Of a DNA stretch of 64,000 nucleotides, positions 1 to 10,553 are shown piece after piece; positions within the stretch are counted from its first letter, which is position 1, and the number at the start of each line of letters is the position of its first letter. The notes under the pieces are model-generated. The model saw only the letters and a list, made by a program, of their open reading frames with translations, had not been told where the DNA came from and ran no database searches. This DNA comes from Bacillota bacterium. Lineage in GTDB: Bacteria > Bacillota > Clostridia > Christensenellales > Aristaeellaceae. The stretch is taken from NCBI GenBank assembly GCA_023459275.1, contig JAEWVC010000030.1:1-64000 (forward strand), given 5' to 3'. The position numbers were made by a program, and so were the translations under genes.

Positions 1-1180
1 CTGTATATCCGTATGTCCAGCTGTCGCTGTCTGTCGTCTTGTCCCATACCGGGTCGGGCTGGGGGCTGACCTCCAAACCGTCCGCCAGCAGCGTCAGGGC
101 GATGTCCGTGGGCCGCGTGCCGTACAGGTCGGAAGCATCCTCCCAGGCCTTGGTTCCCGCGATAGACACGGTAATCAGCGTATTGGAAAAATCCGCATCC
201 GTAACATTGCCGTTTCCGTCCACCGTGCCGCCCACCGCCGTATCGGTGGTGGGGGTATAGCCGTTTACGGCCGTTTCACGCACAGTATAGACCGAAGGCA
301 CCGTGGTGCCTTTTCTATACTTGGGCAAACCAAGTATGGAATAGGTCCATGCGTCACCGGTATTGGTCCAATCGATGGCGGGTTGGGGTGACATAGCGAT
401 ATTGTCCGCCAGCAGCGTCAGGGTGATTTCTGTGGGCCGCATGCCGTACAGGTCGGATACGTCGGCCCATGTCTTTGTGCCGGAAAGGGAAACAGTCACC
501 AGCGTGTTTTCAAAATCCGCGCCGGTCACATCCCCGTTTGCGTCGGCCGTGCCCGTAACGGTGGTATCCGTGTAGGGCGCATATCCGGCCACTGCTATCT
601 CCCGCACAGAATATACCGCAGGCGTCTGGGTGCCGGCCTTGTATCTGGGAAGCCCGGAAATGGTGTACGTCCACTCGCTGCCGGTCTTGGTCCAGGAAAT
701 GGCTGGCTGTGAGGGCAGGACGTTCCCACCTTCCAGCACCGTCAGGGTGATGCTGTCAGGCCGTTTGCCATACCTGTCGCCATCGTCGGTCCATGTTTTT
801 TTGCCGGAAATGGAAACGGTGTCAAGTGTGTTGGTGAAGCTTGCGCCCGTCACAATGCCGTTTCCGCCCACGGTGCCGTAAACGGCGCCTGTGGCGCTGG
901 GTGTATAGCCCGCGGCGGGCGTTTCACGCACCGAATACACCACAGGTTCCAGCGTGCCCTTGCGGTAGCGGGGCAATCCGGTATAGGTATACGTCCAGGC
1001 ATTGCCCGTCTTGCTCCATGCCGCAGCGGGCTGGGGAGCGACCTCCGAGCTGTCCGCCAAAAGTGTCAGCTGGATGCTGGCAGGGCGGGTGGCATACTTG
1101 TTGGTTTGATCTGTCCAGTTCTTTGCGCCGCTTACGGATACGGTGATCAGTGTGTTGGTCACCGTTATACTATTTGTTAC
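1..1180 (-). repeat. Tandem near-identical Cna_B module repeats
   Basis: DNA repeat units of about 320-325 bp recur, visible as the recurring block around 110, 435, 755 and 1080. They encode the last four visible Cna_B modules of the adhesin. The high mutual identity compared with the upstream modules indicates recent duplication or homogenisation; copy number may vary between strains and be collapsed in assemblies. Confidence 0.8.
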
Positions 1181-4100
1181 GTCCGGGGCTTGCGCCCGGG
1201 CGTTGTCCCCGGAGATGGACGCCGGGCTGTAACCGGCCGTATAGCCGTTGGGCACTGTCTCCACCACGCGGTATTGGCAGGGCACAGTTTGCGCCGCGTC
1301 ATCAGCCTTTGTAACGTACGCGGGCAGGTCCGTCCACAGGGCAAAAACTGTATCCCAGGCTTCAGAGCCCGCGGGAGCAAGGGTCCGCACCGCCGCGCTG
1401 CCAATGGGGATCAGGGGGTCGGGCGCCGTGGCGCTGTTTTGCAGATCCACCCATGGTCCCAAAGCGCCTGCCCTGTACTCCAGGCGGAAGGTTACGCTGC
1501 CGGGACGTGTTACACCGGCCCATGCGCCTTCCCCGGCCCAGGCCTTGGCGCCTCTGATGGAGATCAGCTTTTTATCCCGCGTGTTGGTAAAGCTCCACCA
1601 ATTGTCCCTGGAAAGACCGTCCTGGCCGGCAAGAGATCTTTCGGTATCCTGTATATACCCGGTGCCCGGCGCGGTTTCCGCCACGGTATAGACGCCGCCT
1701 GCCGGCACGGTCAGCTCGGCCCGCCAGCGGTTGGCGGCCAAACTGTGATCCGCATCCGTGATGGGATCGGTGGAGACAGTGGAGGCGGTGAGCGTCACCG
1801 CAGTACTCTGGTCTCCGTCCTTTGTTACGGTATAGACGATGCTGTCCGGCCGCACGCCGTCCCTGTCGTTTTCATCATCCCAATTCTTTACAAAATACAG
1901 CTGGCGCAACTGCAGCTTGTTCGCAATAACGCTTACAGTGTCCGAAGCGGTGGGAGACGGATTCTCCACCGTGAATCCCGCGGCCGCGGGGGGCATGTCC
2001 GCGCCGTCCATGGTCACCTGGGTTTCCTGCGCCCAATACTTGTAGGGCGTCGCGGAATGCGGCACATATTTGGGCAGTTTCATCGCCACTGTGATGCTGG
2101 TGCCGTGTACGGCGGCATACTTCAAGCTTGTCCATGTCACTGTTTTTGCAATGCCCGCCATTTCAGTCCAATCCGTGCCGCTATTGGCAGACTGATACAC
2201 CGAAAAGAGCACGCTTTGGGGCATTACGCCCAGATCGTTTAAATGGTCAAGGGCGGCTTCGTCCAACGCAGTGCCGTCGGTGCTGGAAAAGGATTTGGTT
2301 GCCAGCACATTTACCGTGCGCAAGCTGTTGGTAAGGGCCAGCGTCCCGGCTCCAGACGCCAGCGCATACTGTGCGTCATAGGGCGCGTTCAGGGCTTCCG
2401 TTACGAAATAGGTATACCTTTCTCCCAATGAAGAGTAGGTTGGAAAACTTCCCGTGAAGGTGCAGAACCATTTGTCGGCGTCCCCGCCGGTGCCTTGGGA
2501 CCATGAAGGTGTAGCACCGGGCGCCGCTTCGTTGACACCGGAGGACGTCCGGCGCATCAAGGTAAAGGAAAGGGGCATGCTGCCCGCATCAAACAGCGGG
2601 CGGGTGCCAAATGCATTGTCCTGATCGTTCCATATCTTGGTAGCCTGAAGGGTGGTTTGATCCTGAGGAGTGTAAGTGTTTAGCAGGGATGCGCTGCCTG
2701 TTTCATGGTTCGTATCCCAGGCGGCGTCCGCCCTGCCGCCCGCCGGCAAAACGGTATAGCCGGACAAAGGCTTTTCCAGCACATAATAGCCAAACTCCTG
2801 TCCATCCGGCGCGTAACGCATCAGCGGGCTGCCATTCCCGTCCTGGGTAAACTGATATGTCTGCTGCCCGCCCACGGCCGTCAGCGCGGCAATTTCCCCG
2901 CCCGGCAGCGTAGCCGTGCTTACCACCGCATCCCTTGAGCGCACGCCGTTGGTCCAGGTCTGATGCAGCTCAAGGACAACACCGGGATACAGGAACTGAT
3001 CGCCGGAGGCTGCGCTAAAATCCCAGGATTTGGTAACGTCTATATCTACGCTGGGCGTGTCCAGACTATAGGTATTGACAACATTGTCCGCCGCCCTGTC
3101 ATTGACGGTGGCGTAACCGTCCAGCACAAAGGGAGCGCCGCCTCCATCCAACTCCTCCACGTAGTAGTAATAGCGGCCGCCATATGCATCATAGGTGGGG
3201 ACATCGTCAAATACGGCGGTCGTCTGTCCGTTTTCCAAGGTCTCTGTCCATGGCTGGCCGGCAAGCAGCACCGCCTCTCCCACTGTGCTTTCGGTGGGCG
3301 CCTGCGTTGAACGGTACAATTGCAATTTGACCGTGGGCAGATCCAAAGGGCTGAACCAGGCCGGCAGATTCAGCCATATTTTTTTCAGCTGCACATCCTG
3401 AGTGCCTGCAAGGGTGTTGATAATGGTGCCTGTCTTGCCAGGGTCAAAGCTGGCATAGGCATACGTACCGCCCTCCTCCGCCTGTATTTCAAACGTTTCC
3501 GCTGTTGTTGTTCCGGCTGGGTCAGGCTGCACGTCCGTTCCGCCGATATCGCTGAAATAGGAGGCTGCGTACGCCGACGCTTGAAGGATGGCCTCCTTCA
3601 CGTAGTAATGATAGCGGTTGCCGTTTGCGTCAAACTTGGGGTAGGAACCGAAACCGCAGGTCCAGAACCATTCGTTTCCCGAATAGCTGGTATTCCAAAG
3701 GCGGGTGGAAGCCACCAGCAGGGCGGCCTCCGTTTGGCCCTCATAATACTGGTACAGGTCCAGCCGTATGTCGGGCCGCCGGGGATCGCCGGACGCCTGG
3801 TCGCGCCACACTTTGTTGATGGTGATCTCACCGCTGCCGCTGAGCCTGTTTGTGAAAGCATGCGCCATTTCATCCGGATCATCCAGCGTCGCGCCATATT
3901 GGTACATGCCCGGTGTAACGGAGGAAAGAACGAATTCATCCGCGGCGACCGCGATGCGGCCGTTCACAAAGTCCTCATACCCGCCCTCCAATCCGTCTAG
4001 CCCGAGCTCTCTTACGCTGTAGTGGATCACCGCGCCGGACGCGTCATATTTTTCCAGCAGGGAGGCAGGATCCCCGAAGGAGATTCCGCCCCCGGGGGAG

Positions 4101-7100
4101 GATATGGACAATTCCTTTGTTTCCAGGAGCGCTGTGCCTGCGTACAGCCCAAATCTGGCTGAAAGGTTATCCTTGTCCGCCAGGCCGTTGACCAGCCATT
4201 GCTTTTGGAGGCTGATCTTCAGCTTGCCCACCCGCAGATTGAAAATAGTATAATGGATGCCGTCCTCTGATGCGACGGTGGCCACCCTGTAATTATGATA
4301 TTGCGTTCGCGCATACCCTGTCCCGGTACTCAGATAGATCCCATAGGCCGGGTTATCCGGGTAGGCCGCGTAAGTGCTGTTGATGGCCAGCGCAGCGCTG
4401 TCTATTTCCCGAATGGAATAGTCGCCGTAGTCGCTGCTTTGTTCCCCGGAGGGGACGTAGAAGAGGGTGCCCCGCCACAGCCCGTCCGCCGTCAGGGTAA
4501 GCTGGGCCAGGGGTTCTGTGCCGCCCTGGTAAAACAGGCCGGCCGTTACTGGCACGCGGGTAAGCAGGTCGCCGTCGTCCAGCCAGACCTTCTCCACCTC
4601 AAAGGCAAGCCCTTCCCCTTCGCCCTGGGTGTTTATGACCGTCCCCGCCTTTATGCCATCCTCGCCGACTGAATAGAAGATATCCGTCAGGTAGTAGCCC
4701 GCGGGTTCGATGATGGCTGTCTCCTCCAGGGTATAGGCATACTCCCTGCCCTCGTCGTCAAAACGGGGCAGGTTTTCCAGCAGCGCATCAAGATCCCCCT
4801 GCCCGGAAATGCGGAAATCGCTCCCGGAAATATAGGTCACGCCCGCAGGGAAGGTAACACCGGAAGCGTCCCATCCGCCCAATCCATCCTGAAGGACCGT
4901 AACGGCTATGGCGGCGTCCGTACCCGGGGCCAGGGAGGGCTGCCATATTTTTTTGATCCGAAGCCCCGTTGTGCCCACCAGCTTGTTTACAATGGTGTTG
5001 GTGCCGTCGCCCGGCGCCGGCTGAATGACTTCAAAGTCAAACTCCCCCTGAGTAAACTGACCGTCTGCAACGTTGCCGCCGGGTACCAGCCCCCCCGTTG
5101 CGCTGATGGTGGCGCCGACCTCCTTGACACGGTATACGTAGGCAGCGCCGTTTTCATCATATTTGGGCATGCCGCCAAACGCGCCGGTCATGGTCATGGT
5201 TTCCGCCCGGAAGCCTGTCACCGTTTGTTGAGTTACCTGAGTCCATGCCGTATCGTCCGCCGAAGCCAGCTTGCGCTCCAGCGCCGCGGTGATGCCGCCG
5301 TTCATGGACTGCACTGCCTTGGCCTGCCATATCTTGGTGAAGGGGATGGCGGCGTCGGCCTCCCGGATATTTACCACGCTGCCACCAGCAAGGATGAAAT
5401 CGGTCACGGAGGGGTCTCCGTTTTCGATCCTGATCCTGTAATCGCCGGGACTTGTCATCACTTCCCGGACATAATACACATATTCGTTGCCATTGGCGTC
5501 GTATCTGGGCAGCTCGCCGCCTGCGGCGTACACCACCGTGGCCTCATCGGAATAATCCGCAAGGTCCATGCTGTCCTTTCCTTTGACGGGGGCCAGCGTA
5601 TCATAGGACAAGCCGTTGCCGGCGGGGAAGCGGTACAGGTAATATTTCACCCGGGGGCGGGCCGCCGGCTCCGCGCCGCCGTCCAGCCACCGCTTTTCAA
5701 AGGAGAAGCCCGTTTGGCCGGTGATGGTATTGATCAGCGTACCGCCGTCATACGCCACGCCCGGCGCGGTTTCGCCTCCATGCGCGCCAACGTTCAGCAC
5801 CGTCTGCACATACTCGCCAAAGCCCTCTGTCTCGGGAACCACCTTGCTCTCCACTGCGCTGTAATCGTATGGATAGCCCATGGGGTCATAGGCGGGAAGG
5901 TCCGATATGTGAAGCGTCCACAAGTCGCCTCCGGTGCCGGTGAGGCTGCCGGTGTAAGCAGGGATCACCTCGTCCACCGCTCCCGGCCGGCGGGACTTGC
6001 GGTGGAGGGTTACGTATGCCGACTGCCAATCCAATGCGGCGGGGCGGGTCTGCTCCCAGGTGGAAGCGTCATACCACTGCTTATAGGCCGTTAAGCCGGT
6101 TTTCAGTGTGTTGACAATGGTTTCCTCGGAAACATCGGGAACGTTTCCAATGCCGGTCAGGTAGTCCTCCAGCTGATTTTGGGCCGGCGCATAATCAATC
6201 TTCACCCCGCCGGCATATTTGGGCAGGTCTGTATAGGCATACCGGACTGTGTTATAATTCAGTTCCGTTACCACCGGCGAAGGCTGGGGCGAAACAGGCG
6301 TCACGCCTGCCAACAGTGCGATTTCAGGTGTTGGACGGCTGGCGGCTTTATTGTCATTCCAATTCACATAAATCGTATAATCGGCAAGCGCCATGGCGGT
6401 AACGGACGCTTCCGCCTGGCCGCCCGAGATGGATCCGGCGGCGGGCGAAATATCGGAATCGTATCCCGCCGTGCTTCCGGTGATCACATAATTTCCCGTA
6501 TCGGGATCAACGGTGACAATGTAGCGCAGGACAGGGTCACCCGCGGGCGTGGACGGCGTGATTGTCAGCACCGCCATGCCGCCCGCCTCCTGGCAGGTCA
6601 CGGAGGCCAGTCCCGCACTGAAACTGTCCACCGAGCAGGTGATTTCCCCGCTCACCTCATCCTTATCCACAGAAAAACCTACGGACTCATCCACCGCAGG
6701 CGCGCCATTCAGGGCAAGATGCAGCGTCAGGGTGTAGGGATCCATCGGCGCGTCAAGGGGCTGTATGCCGGAAGCAAAAGCCATGATGCCGAATCCATCC
6801 CCGGAATCCAGGCCGCTCAAAGGCATTGGCGTTTCCGTCACGGCAGGCGTTTCCGCTACAACAGGCGTTTCCGTCACGGCGGGCGTCTCCGTCGCGGCAG
6901 GCGTTTCCGTCACGGCGGGCGTTTCCGTTACGGCAGGCGTTTCCGTCACGGCGGGCGTTTCCGTCACGGCGGGTACCGGGGTTGCATTTTCCGCCACGCC
7001 GGCGCTCTGTTCCGGCGCAGGCGATGGAGTTTCTTCTGGCGCGGGGGTTTCCTGCGCCACATCCAACGTGATCCGCGTGACGAAGGTCTCCTCCCCCAAA

Positions 7101-7588
7101 CGCTGATCCGTGTATGCGGCTGTATAGGGCAAGGCCTGTCCGTCCGCCGTCTGCCCGGAGAGGCTGCGGACGCGGTAGGACTGGCTGGAAGGCAGCCCCT
7201 CAAGGGAGAATGCGGAGTCCGCTTCCCCGTTCCCGTCCAAAGTCAACGCCAGACAAAATTCTTCTCCCGGACTGCCGGGCTTTTGAACCGCCGTCCAGCT
7301 GCCGCTTTCCAGGCGGGTTTCCAGCCGCACCACAAGCGCGGCGCCCGAAGCCGCCTCCCCCCCGGCGATCCGTACAAAAAAGGAGGCGTCTTCTCCATAA
7401 AGCAAAGCCTCCGCGGGCGCTTCGGATGGCGTGGGTGTTGCCGCATCGCCGCTGTTTTCAGAAATTGCCGGGGCCGCTTCCGGGATTTCGGCATCATCCG
7501 CCAGTCCGGATGCAGGCATCCCGGCGTCCAGATTTGTCAAAAGCAGCATCAGTGTCAAAAGGCATGCAAGGAACCGCCGCATTCTCAT
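1..7588 (-). CDS. Giant Cna_B-repeat surface adhesin (3' end outside window)
   Basis: About 2,529 codons are visible and the frame is still open at base 1, so the C-terminus and any LPXTG/NPQTN-type anchor lie outside. The start at 7588 has GAGG seven bases upstream and begins MRMRRFLACLLTLMLLL, a signal peptide. A threonine/proline-rich stalk (TETPAV repeats) follows, then about 16 Cna_B-like modules. Each has a Lys in a 'SGTKTW'-like strand, a Glu in 'VRET' and an Asn in 'FTNTL', the usual triad for intramolecular isopeptide bonds. The most distal modules are nearly identical and about 107 residues long. Known role of the family: rigid cell-wall-anchored rods used in adhesion. The class B sortase at 10.5-11.6 kb is a plausible anchoring partner (inference). 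Ligand unknown. Confidence 0.9.
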   Translation of the reverse strand, partial: MRMRRFLACLLTLMLLLTNLDAGMPASGLADDAEIPEAAPAISENSGDAATPTPSEAPAEALLYGEDASFFVRIAGGEAASGAALVVRLETRLESGSWTAVQKPGSPGEEFCLALTLDGNGEADSAFSLEGLPSSQSYRVRSLSGQTADGQALPYTAAYTDQRLGEETFVTRITLDVAQETPAPEETPSPAPEQSAGVAENATPVPAVTETPAVTETPAVTETPAVTETPAATETPAVTETPVVAETPAVTETPMPLSGLDSGDGFGIMAFASGIQPLDAPMDPYTLTLHLALNGAPAVDESVGFSVDKDEVSGEITCSVDSFSAGLASVTCQEAGGMAVLTITPSTPAGDPVLRYIVTVDPDTGNYVITGSTAGYDSDISPAAGSISGGQAEASVTAMALADYTIYVNWNDNKAASRPTPEIALLAGVTPVSPQPSPVVTELNYNTVRYAYTDLPKYAGGVKIDYAPAQNQLEDYLTGIGNVPDVSEETIVNTLKTGLTAYKQWYDASTWEQTRPAALDWQSAYVTLHRKSRRPGAVDEVIPAYTGSLTGTGGDLWTLHISDLPAYDPMGYPYDYSAVESKVVPETEGFGEYVQTVLNVGAHGGETAPGVAYDGGTLINTITGQTGFSFEKRWLDGGAEPAARPRVKYYLYRFPAGNGLSYDTLAPVKGKDSMDLADYSDEATVVYAAGGELPRYDANGNEYVYYVREVMTSPGDYRIRIENGDPSVTDFILAGGSVVNIREADAAIPFTKIWQAKAVQSMNGGITAALERKLASADDTAWTQVTQQTVTGFRAETMTMTGAFGGMPKYDENGAAYVYRVKEVGATISATGGLVPGGNVADGQFTQGEFDFEVIQPAPGDGTNTIVNKLVGTTGLRIKKIWQPSLAPGTDAAIAVTVLQDGLGGWDASGVTFPAGVTYISGSDFRISGQGDLDALLENLPRFDDEGREYAYTLEETAIIEPAGYYLTDIFYSVGEDGIKAGTVINTQGEGEGLAFEVEKVWLDDGDLLTRVPVTAGLFYQGGTEPLAQLTLTADGLWRGTLFYVPSGEQSSDYGDYSIREIDSAALAINSTYAAYPDNPAYGIYLSTGTGYARTQYHNYRVATVASEDGIHYTIFNLRVGKLKISLQKQWLVNGLADKDNLSARFGLYAGTALLETKELSISSPGGGISFGDPASLLEKYDASGAVIHYSVRELGLDGLEGGYEDFVNGRIAVAADEFVLSSVTPGMYQYGATLDDPDEMAHAFTNRLSGSGEITINKVWRDQASGDPRRPDIRLDLYQYYEGQTEAALLVASTRLWNTSYSGNEWFWTCGFGSYPKFDANGNRYHYYVKEAILQASAYAASYFSDIGGTDVQPDPAGTTTAETFEIQAEEGGTYAYASFDPGKTGTIINTLAGTQDVQLKKIWLNLPAWFSPLDLPTVKLQLYRSTQAPTESTVGEAVLLAGQPWTETLENGQTTAVFDDVPTYDAYGGRYYYYVEELDGGGAPFVLDGYATVNDRAADNVVNTYSLDTPSVDIDVTKSWDFSAASGDQFLYPGVVLELHQTWTNGVRSRDAVVSTATLPGGEIAALTAVGGQQTYQFTQDGNGSPLMRYAPDGQEFGYYVLEKPLSGYTVLPAGGRADAAWDTNHETGSASLLNTYTPQDQTTLQATKIWNDQDNAFGTRPLFDAGSMPLSFTLMRRTSSGVNEAAPGATPSWSQGTGGDADKWFCTFTGSFPTYSSLGERYTYFVTEALNAPYDAQYALASGAGTLALTNSLRTVNVLATKSFSSTDGTALDEAALDHLNDLGVMPQSVLFSVYQSANSGTDWTEMAGIAKTVTWTSLKYAAVHGTSITVAMKLPKYVPHSATPYKYWAQETQVTMDGADMPPAAAGFTVENPSPTASDTVSVIANKLQLRQLYFVKNWDDENDRDGVRPDSIVYTVTKDGDQSTAVTLTASTVSTDPITDADHSLAANRWRAELTVPAGGVYTVAETAPGTGYIQDTERSLAGQDGLSRDNWWSFTNTRDKKLISIRGAKAWAGEGAWAGVTRPGSVTFRLEYRAGALGPWVDLQNSATAPDPLIPIGSAAVRTLAPAGSEAWDTVFALWTDLPAYVTKADDAAQTVPCQYRVVETVPNGYTAGYSPASISGDNARAQAPDVTNSITVTNTLITVSVSGAKNWTDQTNKYATRPASIQLTLLADSSEVAPQPAAAWSKTGNAWTYTYTGLPRYRKGTLEPVVYSVRETPAAGYTPSATGAVYGTVGGNGIVTGASFTNTLDTVSISGKKTWTDDGDRYGKRPDSITLTVLEGGNVLPSQPAISWTKTGSEWTYTISGLPRYKAGTQTPAVYSVREIAVAGYAPYTDTTVTGTADANGDVTGADFENTLVTVSLSGTKTWADVSDLYGMRPTEITLTLLADNIAMSPQPAIDWTNTGDAWTYSILGLPKYRKGTTVPSVYTVRETAVNGYTPTTDTAVGGTVDGNGNVTDADFSNTLITVSIAGTKAWEDASDLYGTRPTDIALTLLADGLEVSPQPDPVWDKTTDSDSWTYGYT
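6829..6975 (-). repeat. TETPAV hexapeptide-coding repeat (stalk)
   Basis: An 18-bp unit repeats about eight times and encodes VTETPA/VTETPV in the adhesin's N-terminal low-complexity stalk. One copy reads AATETP and one VVAETP. It is in frame, so unit gain or loss would change stalk length without breaking the protein. Confidence 0.85.
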
Positions 7589-7626
7589 AGAAAATCCTCG
7601 TTTCCATAAGGCTCAATTTATGGCTT

Positions 7627-7635
7627 ATTATACCA
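7627..7635 (-). promoter_or_regulatory. Extended -10 promoter of the adhesin gene
   Basis: On the minus strand this reads TGGTATAAT, a consensus extended -10 element. No good -35 is seen. It would give a leader of about 30 nt before the adhesin start at 7588, so the adhesin probably has its own promoter downstream of the regulator pair. Confidence 0.5.
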
Positions 7636-7670
7636 ACGCCCTCTGGACATTTTCTGGACATGCAGCAGCA

Positions 7671-7710
7671 AAGGGATCGCTTCCCCGGTGTCCCGGAGAG
7701 GCGGTCCCTT
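7671..7710 (-). terminator. Inverted repeat between response regulator and adhesin
   Basis: Ten-base arms (AAGGGATCGC / GCGGTCCCTT, one G-T pair) enclose an inner CCGG/CCGG stem. It lies 50-90 nt after the response-regulator stop. No U-tract follows, so it is a weak terminator or processing hairpin candidate. Confidence 0.35.
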
Positions 7711-7758
7711 CAGCCAATTGTACGTTGGGATGATACGGATAAAGCTTTTGTGGGCTGA

Positions 7759-8883
7759 TTACAATTCAGAGGCGCTGTTAAACAAATCCTGCATGGTTTT
7801 GCCCGGCAGAATGCCAAGCTCAATCCGGTACAGCTCTTTGACTTTGTTATAGTGCATGACCAGCGAGGCCTTATCTTTTTTCAGGGAATACAGCCTCAGA
7901 AGCATGCCATTCAAATCGTCGTCCAGGGGAATCGTTGTCAGGGCTCTTTGAAGGATTTCTTCGGCAGCCAAATAGTCGGCTTGGGTCATGTAGTAACCGG
8001 CAAGCCTGGAAATCAGGCCGCGGTATCTCTTGGAGAGCTCTTCGGCTTTATTCTGCGACCAGGGATACCCATTTTCTTCTAAATAGTTTCCTTTATACAG
8101 GGCGATCGCCTTTTTGTATCTTTCAACAGACGCCGCCGTAAATGCCATATCATCATCATTTGTAATCGCCGCAAATTCAGCGGCATCGATGTAGACATCC
8201 GGCAGTTCCAGTTTATACCTGCCGTTTGCAAAGGATAGATCAAAGCCGATTTTTGCCGACAGCAATGTCTTTTTGACTTGATAGATGGTCGTATGCATAA
8301 AAATATTAAGCTTCTCTGTTTCACATTCCGGCCAGAGTGCTTGGGCAATTCTCCACTTTGATACATCTTCGCCCAGGTGCTGCAGCAAAAAGGCAAACAG
8401 CTCTTCCGCTTTTGCCGTGCGCCACTTTACGGATTTTCCCAAATCGGCTCCGCGAACGGACAGCCTGCCAAAACAGCGTATACACCCTTTATCCTTGGAC
8501 ATTTGGGAAACGGCCGGCAATGGCCTTCTTTTTTTGAGCCTTGCCACAGTCTTTGCAATATCGTCGGAAGACGATGGCTTGAGCAGGTAATCAATGGCAT
8601 TCACCCGAAAAGCGTCCAGGGCATATTGGTGATAAGCGGTCACGAAAATGATCTCGGTATCACTGTCCGTCTCGATGATCTTTTCGGCCAGATCAAGGCC
8701 GGACATTTCCGGCATGACAATATCGAGGAACGCAACGTCAGGTTGCAGCGCATGTAATTCGGCAAGCGCGCCGGATGCCTGCAGATAGGAACCGACGACA
8801 CGTATTTGGCCGGTATTTTCAAGTGCACGCCGAAGAACGTTAAGCGCAGGCAATTCATCATCAACAATAATGGCGTTGAACAT
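7759..8883 (-). CDS. Response regulator with SARP/BTAD-type output domain
   Basis: 374 residues. The receiver domain occupies residues 1-115, with acidic pair D9-D10, phospho-acceptor D54 (AFLDIVMPEMSG), T82 and K102 (YLLKPS). A winged-helix region (about 130-225, with RIAQALWPE) and a helical BTAD-like repeat region to the C-terminus follow, as in SARP-type regulators rather than LytTR ones. The ATG at 8883 is preferred over an in-frame GTG at 8895 because AGGAGG directly abuts the GTG and is 11 bases from the ATG. The gene follows the kinase gene by 16 nt, so the two form one operon and are cognate partners. The adjacent adhesin and sortase are likely targets (inference). Confidence 0.9.
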   Translation of the reverse strand: MFNAIIVDDELPALNVLRRALENTGQIRVVGSYLQASGALAELHALQPDVAFLDIVMPEMSGLDLAEKIIETDSDTEIIFVTAYHQYALDAFRVNAIDYLLKPSSSDDIAKTVARLKKRRPLPAVSQMSKDKGCIRCFGRLSVRGADLGKSVKWRTAKAEELFAFLLQHLGEDVSKWRIAQALWPECETEKLNIFMHTTIYQVKKTLLSAKIGFDLSFANGRYKLELPDVYIDAAEFAAITNDDDMAFTAASVERYKKAIALYKGNYLEENGYPWSQNKAEELSKRYRGLISRLAGYYMTQADYLAAEEILQRALTTIPLDDDLNGMLLRLYSLKKDKASLVMHYNKVKELYRIELGILPGKTMQDLFNSASEL

Positions 8884-8899
8884 ATATGGCACCACCTCC

Positions 8900-10170
8900 T
8901 TACAGAATGCTGCCCGGTATCTTTATAACGACAGTCGTCCCTTCTCCTTCTGTGCTCCGAATGTCAATCTGTGCACCCCGCCATCCTTTTACACGCCTGA
9001 TGATATTGAAAAAGCCGACGCCTTGATTTGTAGATTCGGCGTTTTTTACGCTGTCAAGCTTTTCTGGCGGCATTCCTATTCCGGTATCGCTGACCCTTAT
9101 GATGACAGCACCTTCTCTTTTATCCACCGCTATGCGGACAGAACCGCCGGAAGCCTTTTTGCATAGGCCGTGCTTAATTGCATTTTCCACCAAAGGCTGA
9201 ATGCAAAACGGAGGAATTTCCGTACGCATCAATTCCGGCGCAATATCATATTCAACATTGATCAGACTGCCGAAACGGGCTTTTTCTATTTCCGCATAGG
9301 CTTTGATCAGTTCAAGCTCCCGCTCCAAAGGAATCCGCATCGACTTGGGATCAACATCAAATATCAGCCTTAGGTATTTGCTGAAATTAACCAGCAGGTC
9401 CCCTGCTTTTTCGCTGTCCGTATAGCAGAACGACACCATCGTATTTATTGTGTTGTATAAAAAATGGGGCTTGATCTGTGCCTGGCGAAAAGCAAGCTCG
9501 GTATTCGCCGCCTCCTCGGTTGATTTCTTAAGCTGTTCCAGTATATACCTCTGCTGCGCATCGGAATCCATCAGCGCAGCAAGGCTGTCCTGCCCATGCC
9601 TTATCAATACTCTGGCCAGCAGGTACGCACCGTTGAACATGATGAATGCCACAAATATCTGCATGATCATGCCGCTGACCAATCTTCCCGTAACGTACAA
9701 TTTCACGCTGAACGGCAGAAGAGAAAGAATACTTGCCTGAAAAACCCCGCGCGTTATTTTCACCTTGGAGAAAACCGCGGAAGTGAATATTGCCAGTATA
9801 AAGGTGCATATGACAACGACCGCAACCTCATGGGTCATGGTAAGGTAAAAGGCATAGAGCACAAAAGAAAGCTGCTCAAATATTCCTTTGCCTGAAGCGA
9901 TATACGGGAGGAGTGGATCAATATGCTGAAAACAATATTGTTTATGCATAAGCCGATGGCGGGCCATAGGATGTAGCCGTGCAGATATGCATCCGCGGGC
10001 CGGGTGAGAACGCTTCTGGCCGCAAAATACCACACGACATGCGCAAAGATAATAAGAGCGACTGCGACATGACCGGCATTTACGATATAGCGGCACCATT
10101 TGCTTGCATCTATAGGTTTTTTCATTTCCCCGTGCATGGATTCCTTGTCCGCAATTGCTCTTTTTGTCAT
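8900..10170 (-). CDS. LytS-like sensor histidine kinase, frameshifted
   Basis: The protein is split between two frames. The N-terminal part, from ATG 10170 (GGAGG 12 nt upstream), encodes transmembrane helices including HVAVALIIFAHVVWYF and ends in a stop at 9835. The C-terminal part continues in another frame with further helices, a His_kinase region (QAQIKPHFLYNTINTM, phospho-His in PHFLYN) and an HATPase domain (VENAIKHG, DTGIGM). Joining the frames at the A4 run 9929-9932 (one base missing) gives a continuous membrane-sensor kinase: NNIVF then QHIDPLLP. All catalytic motifs are intact, so this is either a recent mutation or a sequence error. It would phosphorylate the downstream SARP-type regulator. 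Confidence 0.85.
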
Positions 10171-10511
10171 GAAGCCCGTTAACCTCCGGCGGCTTTTCTC
10201 TCGCTTTTCTTGGAAACACATATGTCCGCAAGAAAACATGGGTTATCTGGGGTGGATGTACCGCGCGGCGGCTTTACCTTGGCTGCATATTCACGGCAAC
10301 AGCCGTGCGCTTGCCGCCGGAATACCTTGCCATGCGTTTCACCTGCTTTCTGTACGCCATTTCATGATTTGCCAAGATAATACATTATTTTTTTTGGAAA
10401 TGCAACCGCGACAAAACAGCAGGCCCAGCCGTTTGGCCAGGGCTTGGTCTTGTGTGAAGCTTGCTTCTTGCGGAAAACAATTCACAAAAAGGGTGTGCCT
10501 GCCCAAAAAGA

Positions 10512-10520
10512 TGCTATAAT
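10512..10520 (+). promoter_or_regulatory. Extended -10 promoter of the sortase gene
   Basis: TGCTATAAT is a consensus extended -10 element 34 nt before the sortase start. The -35 region is poor. The remaining gap between the divergent kinase start (10170) and this point shows no other feature I can support. Confidence 0.55.
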
Positions 10521-10553
10521 TGCGTGAAGGGAAAAAAAGCGGGGGAGCGGGAA

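Noticed and set aside
6829..6975. Short regularly spaced repeats as a CRISPR array
   Set aside because: Units are contiguous 18-mers without spacers and are in frame with the adhesin.
6179..7609. 476-codon Arg/Gly-rich plus-strand frame opposite the adhesin stalk
   Set aside because: Repeats such as RRFRHGG are the reverse reading of the TETPAV-coding repeats; no start signal.
9835..9940. Programmed frameshift in the sensor kinase
   Set aside because: No slippery heptamer with a downstream stem was seen, and kinases of this type are not known to use recoding; a simple indel explains it.
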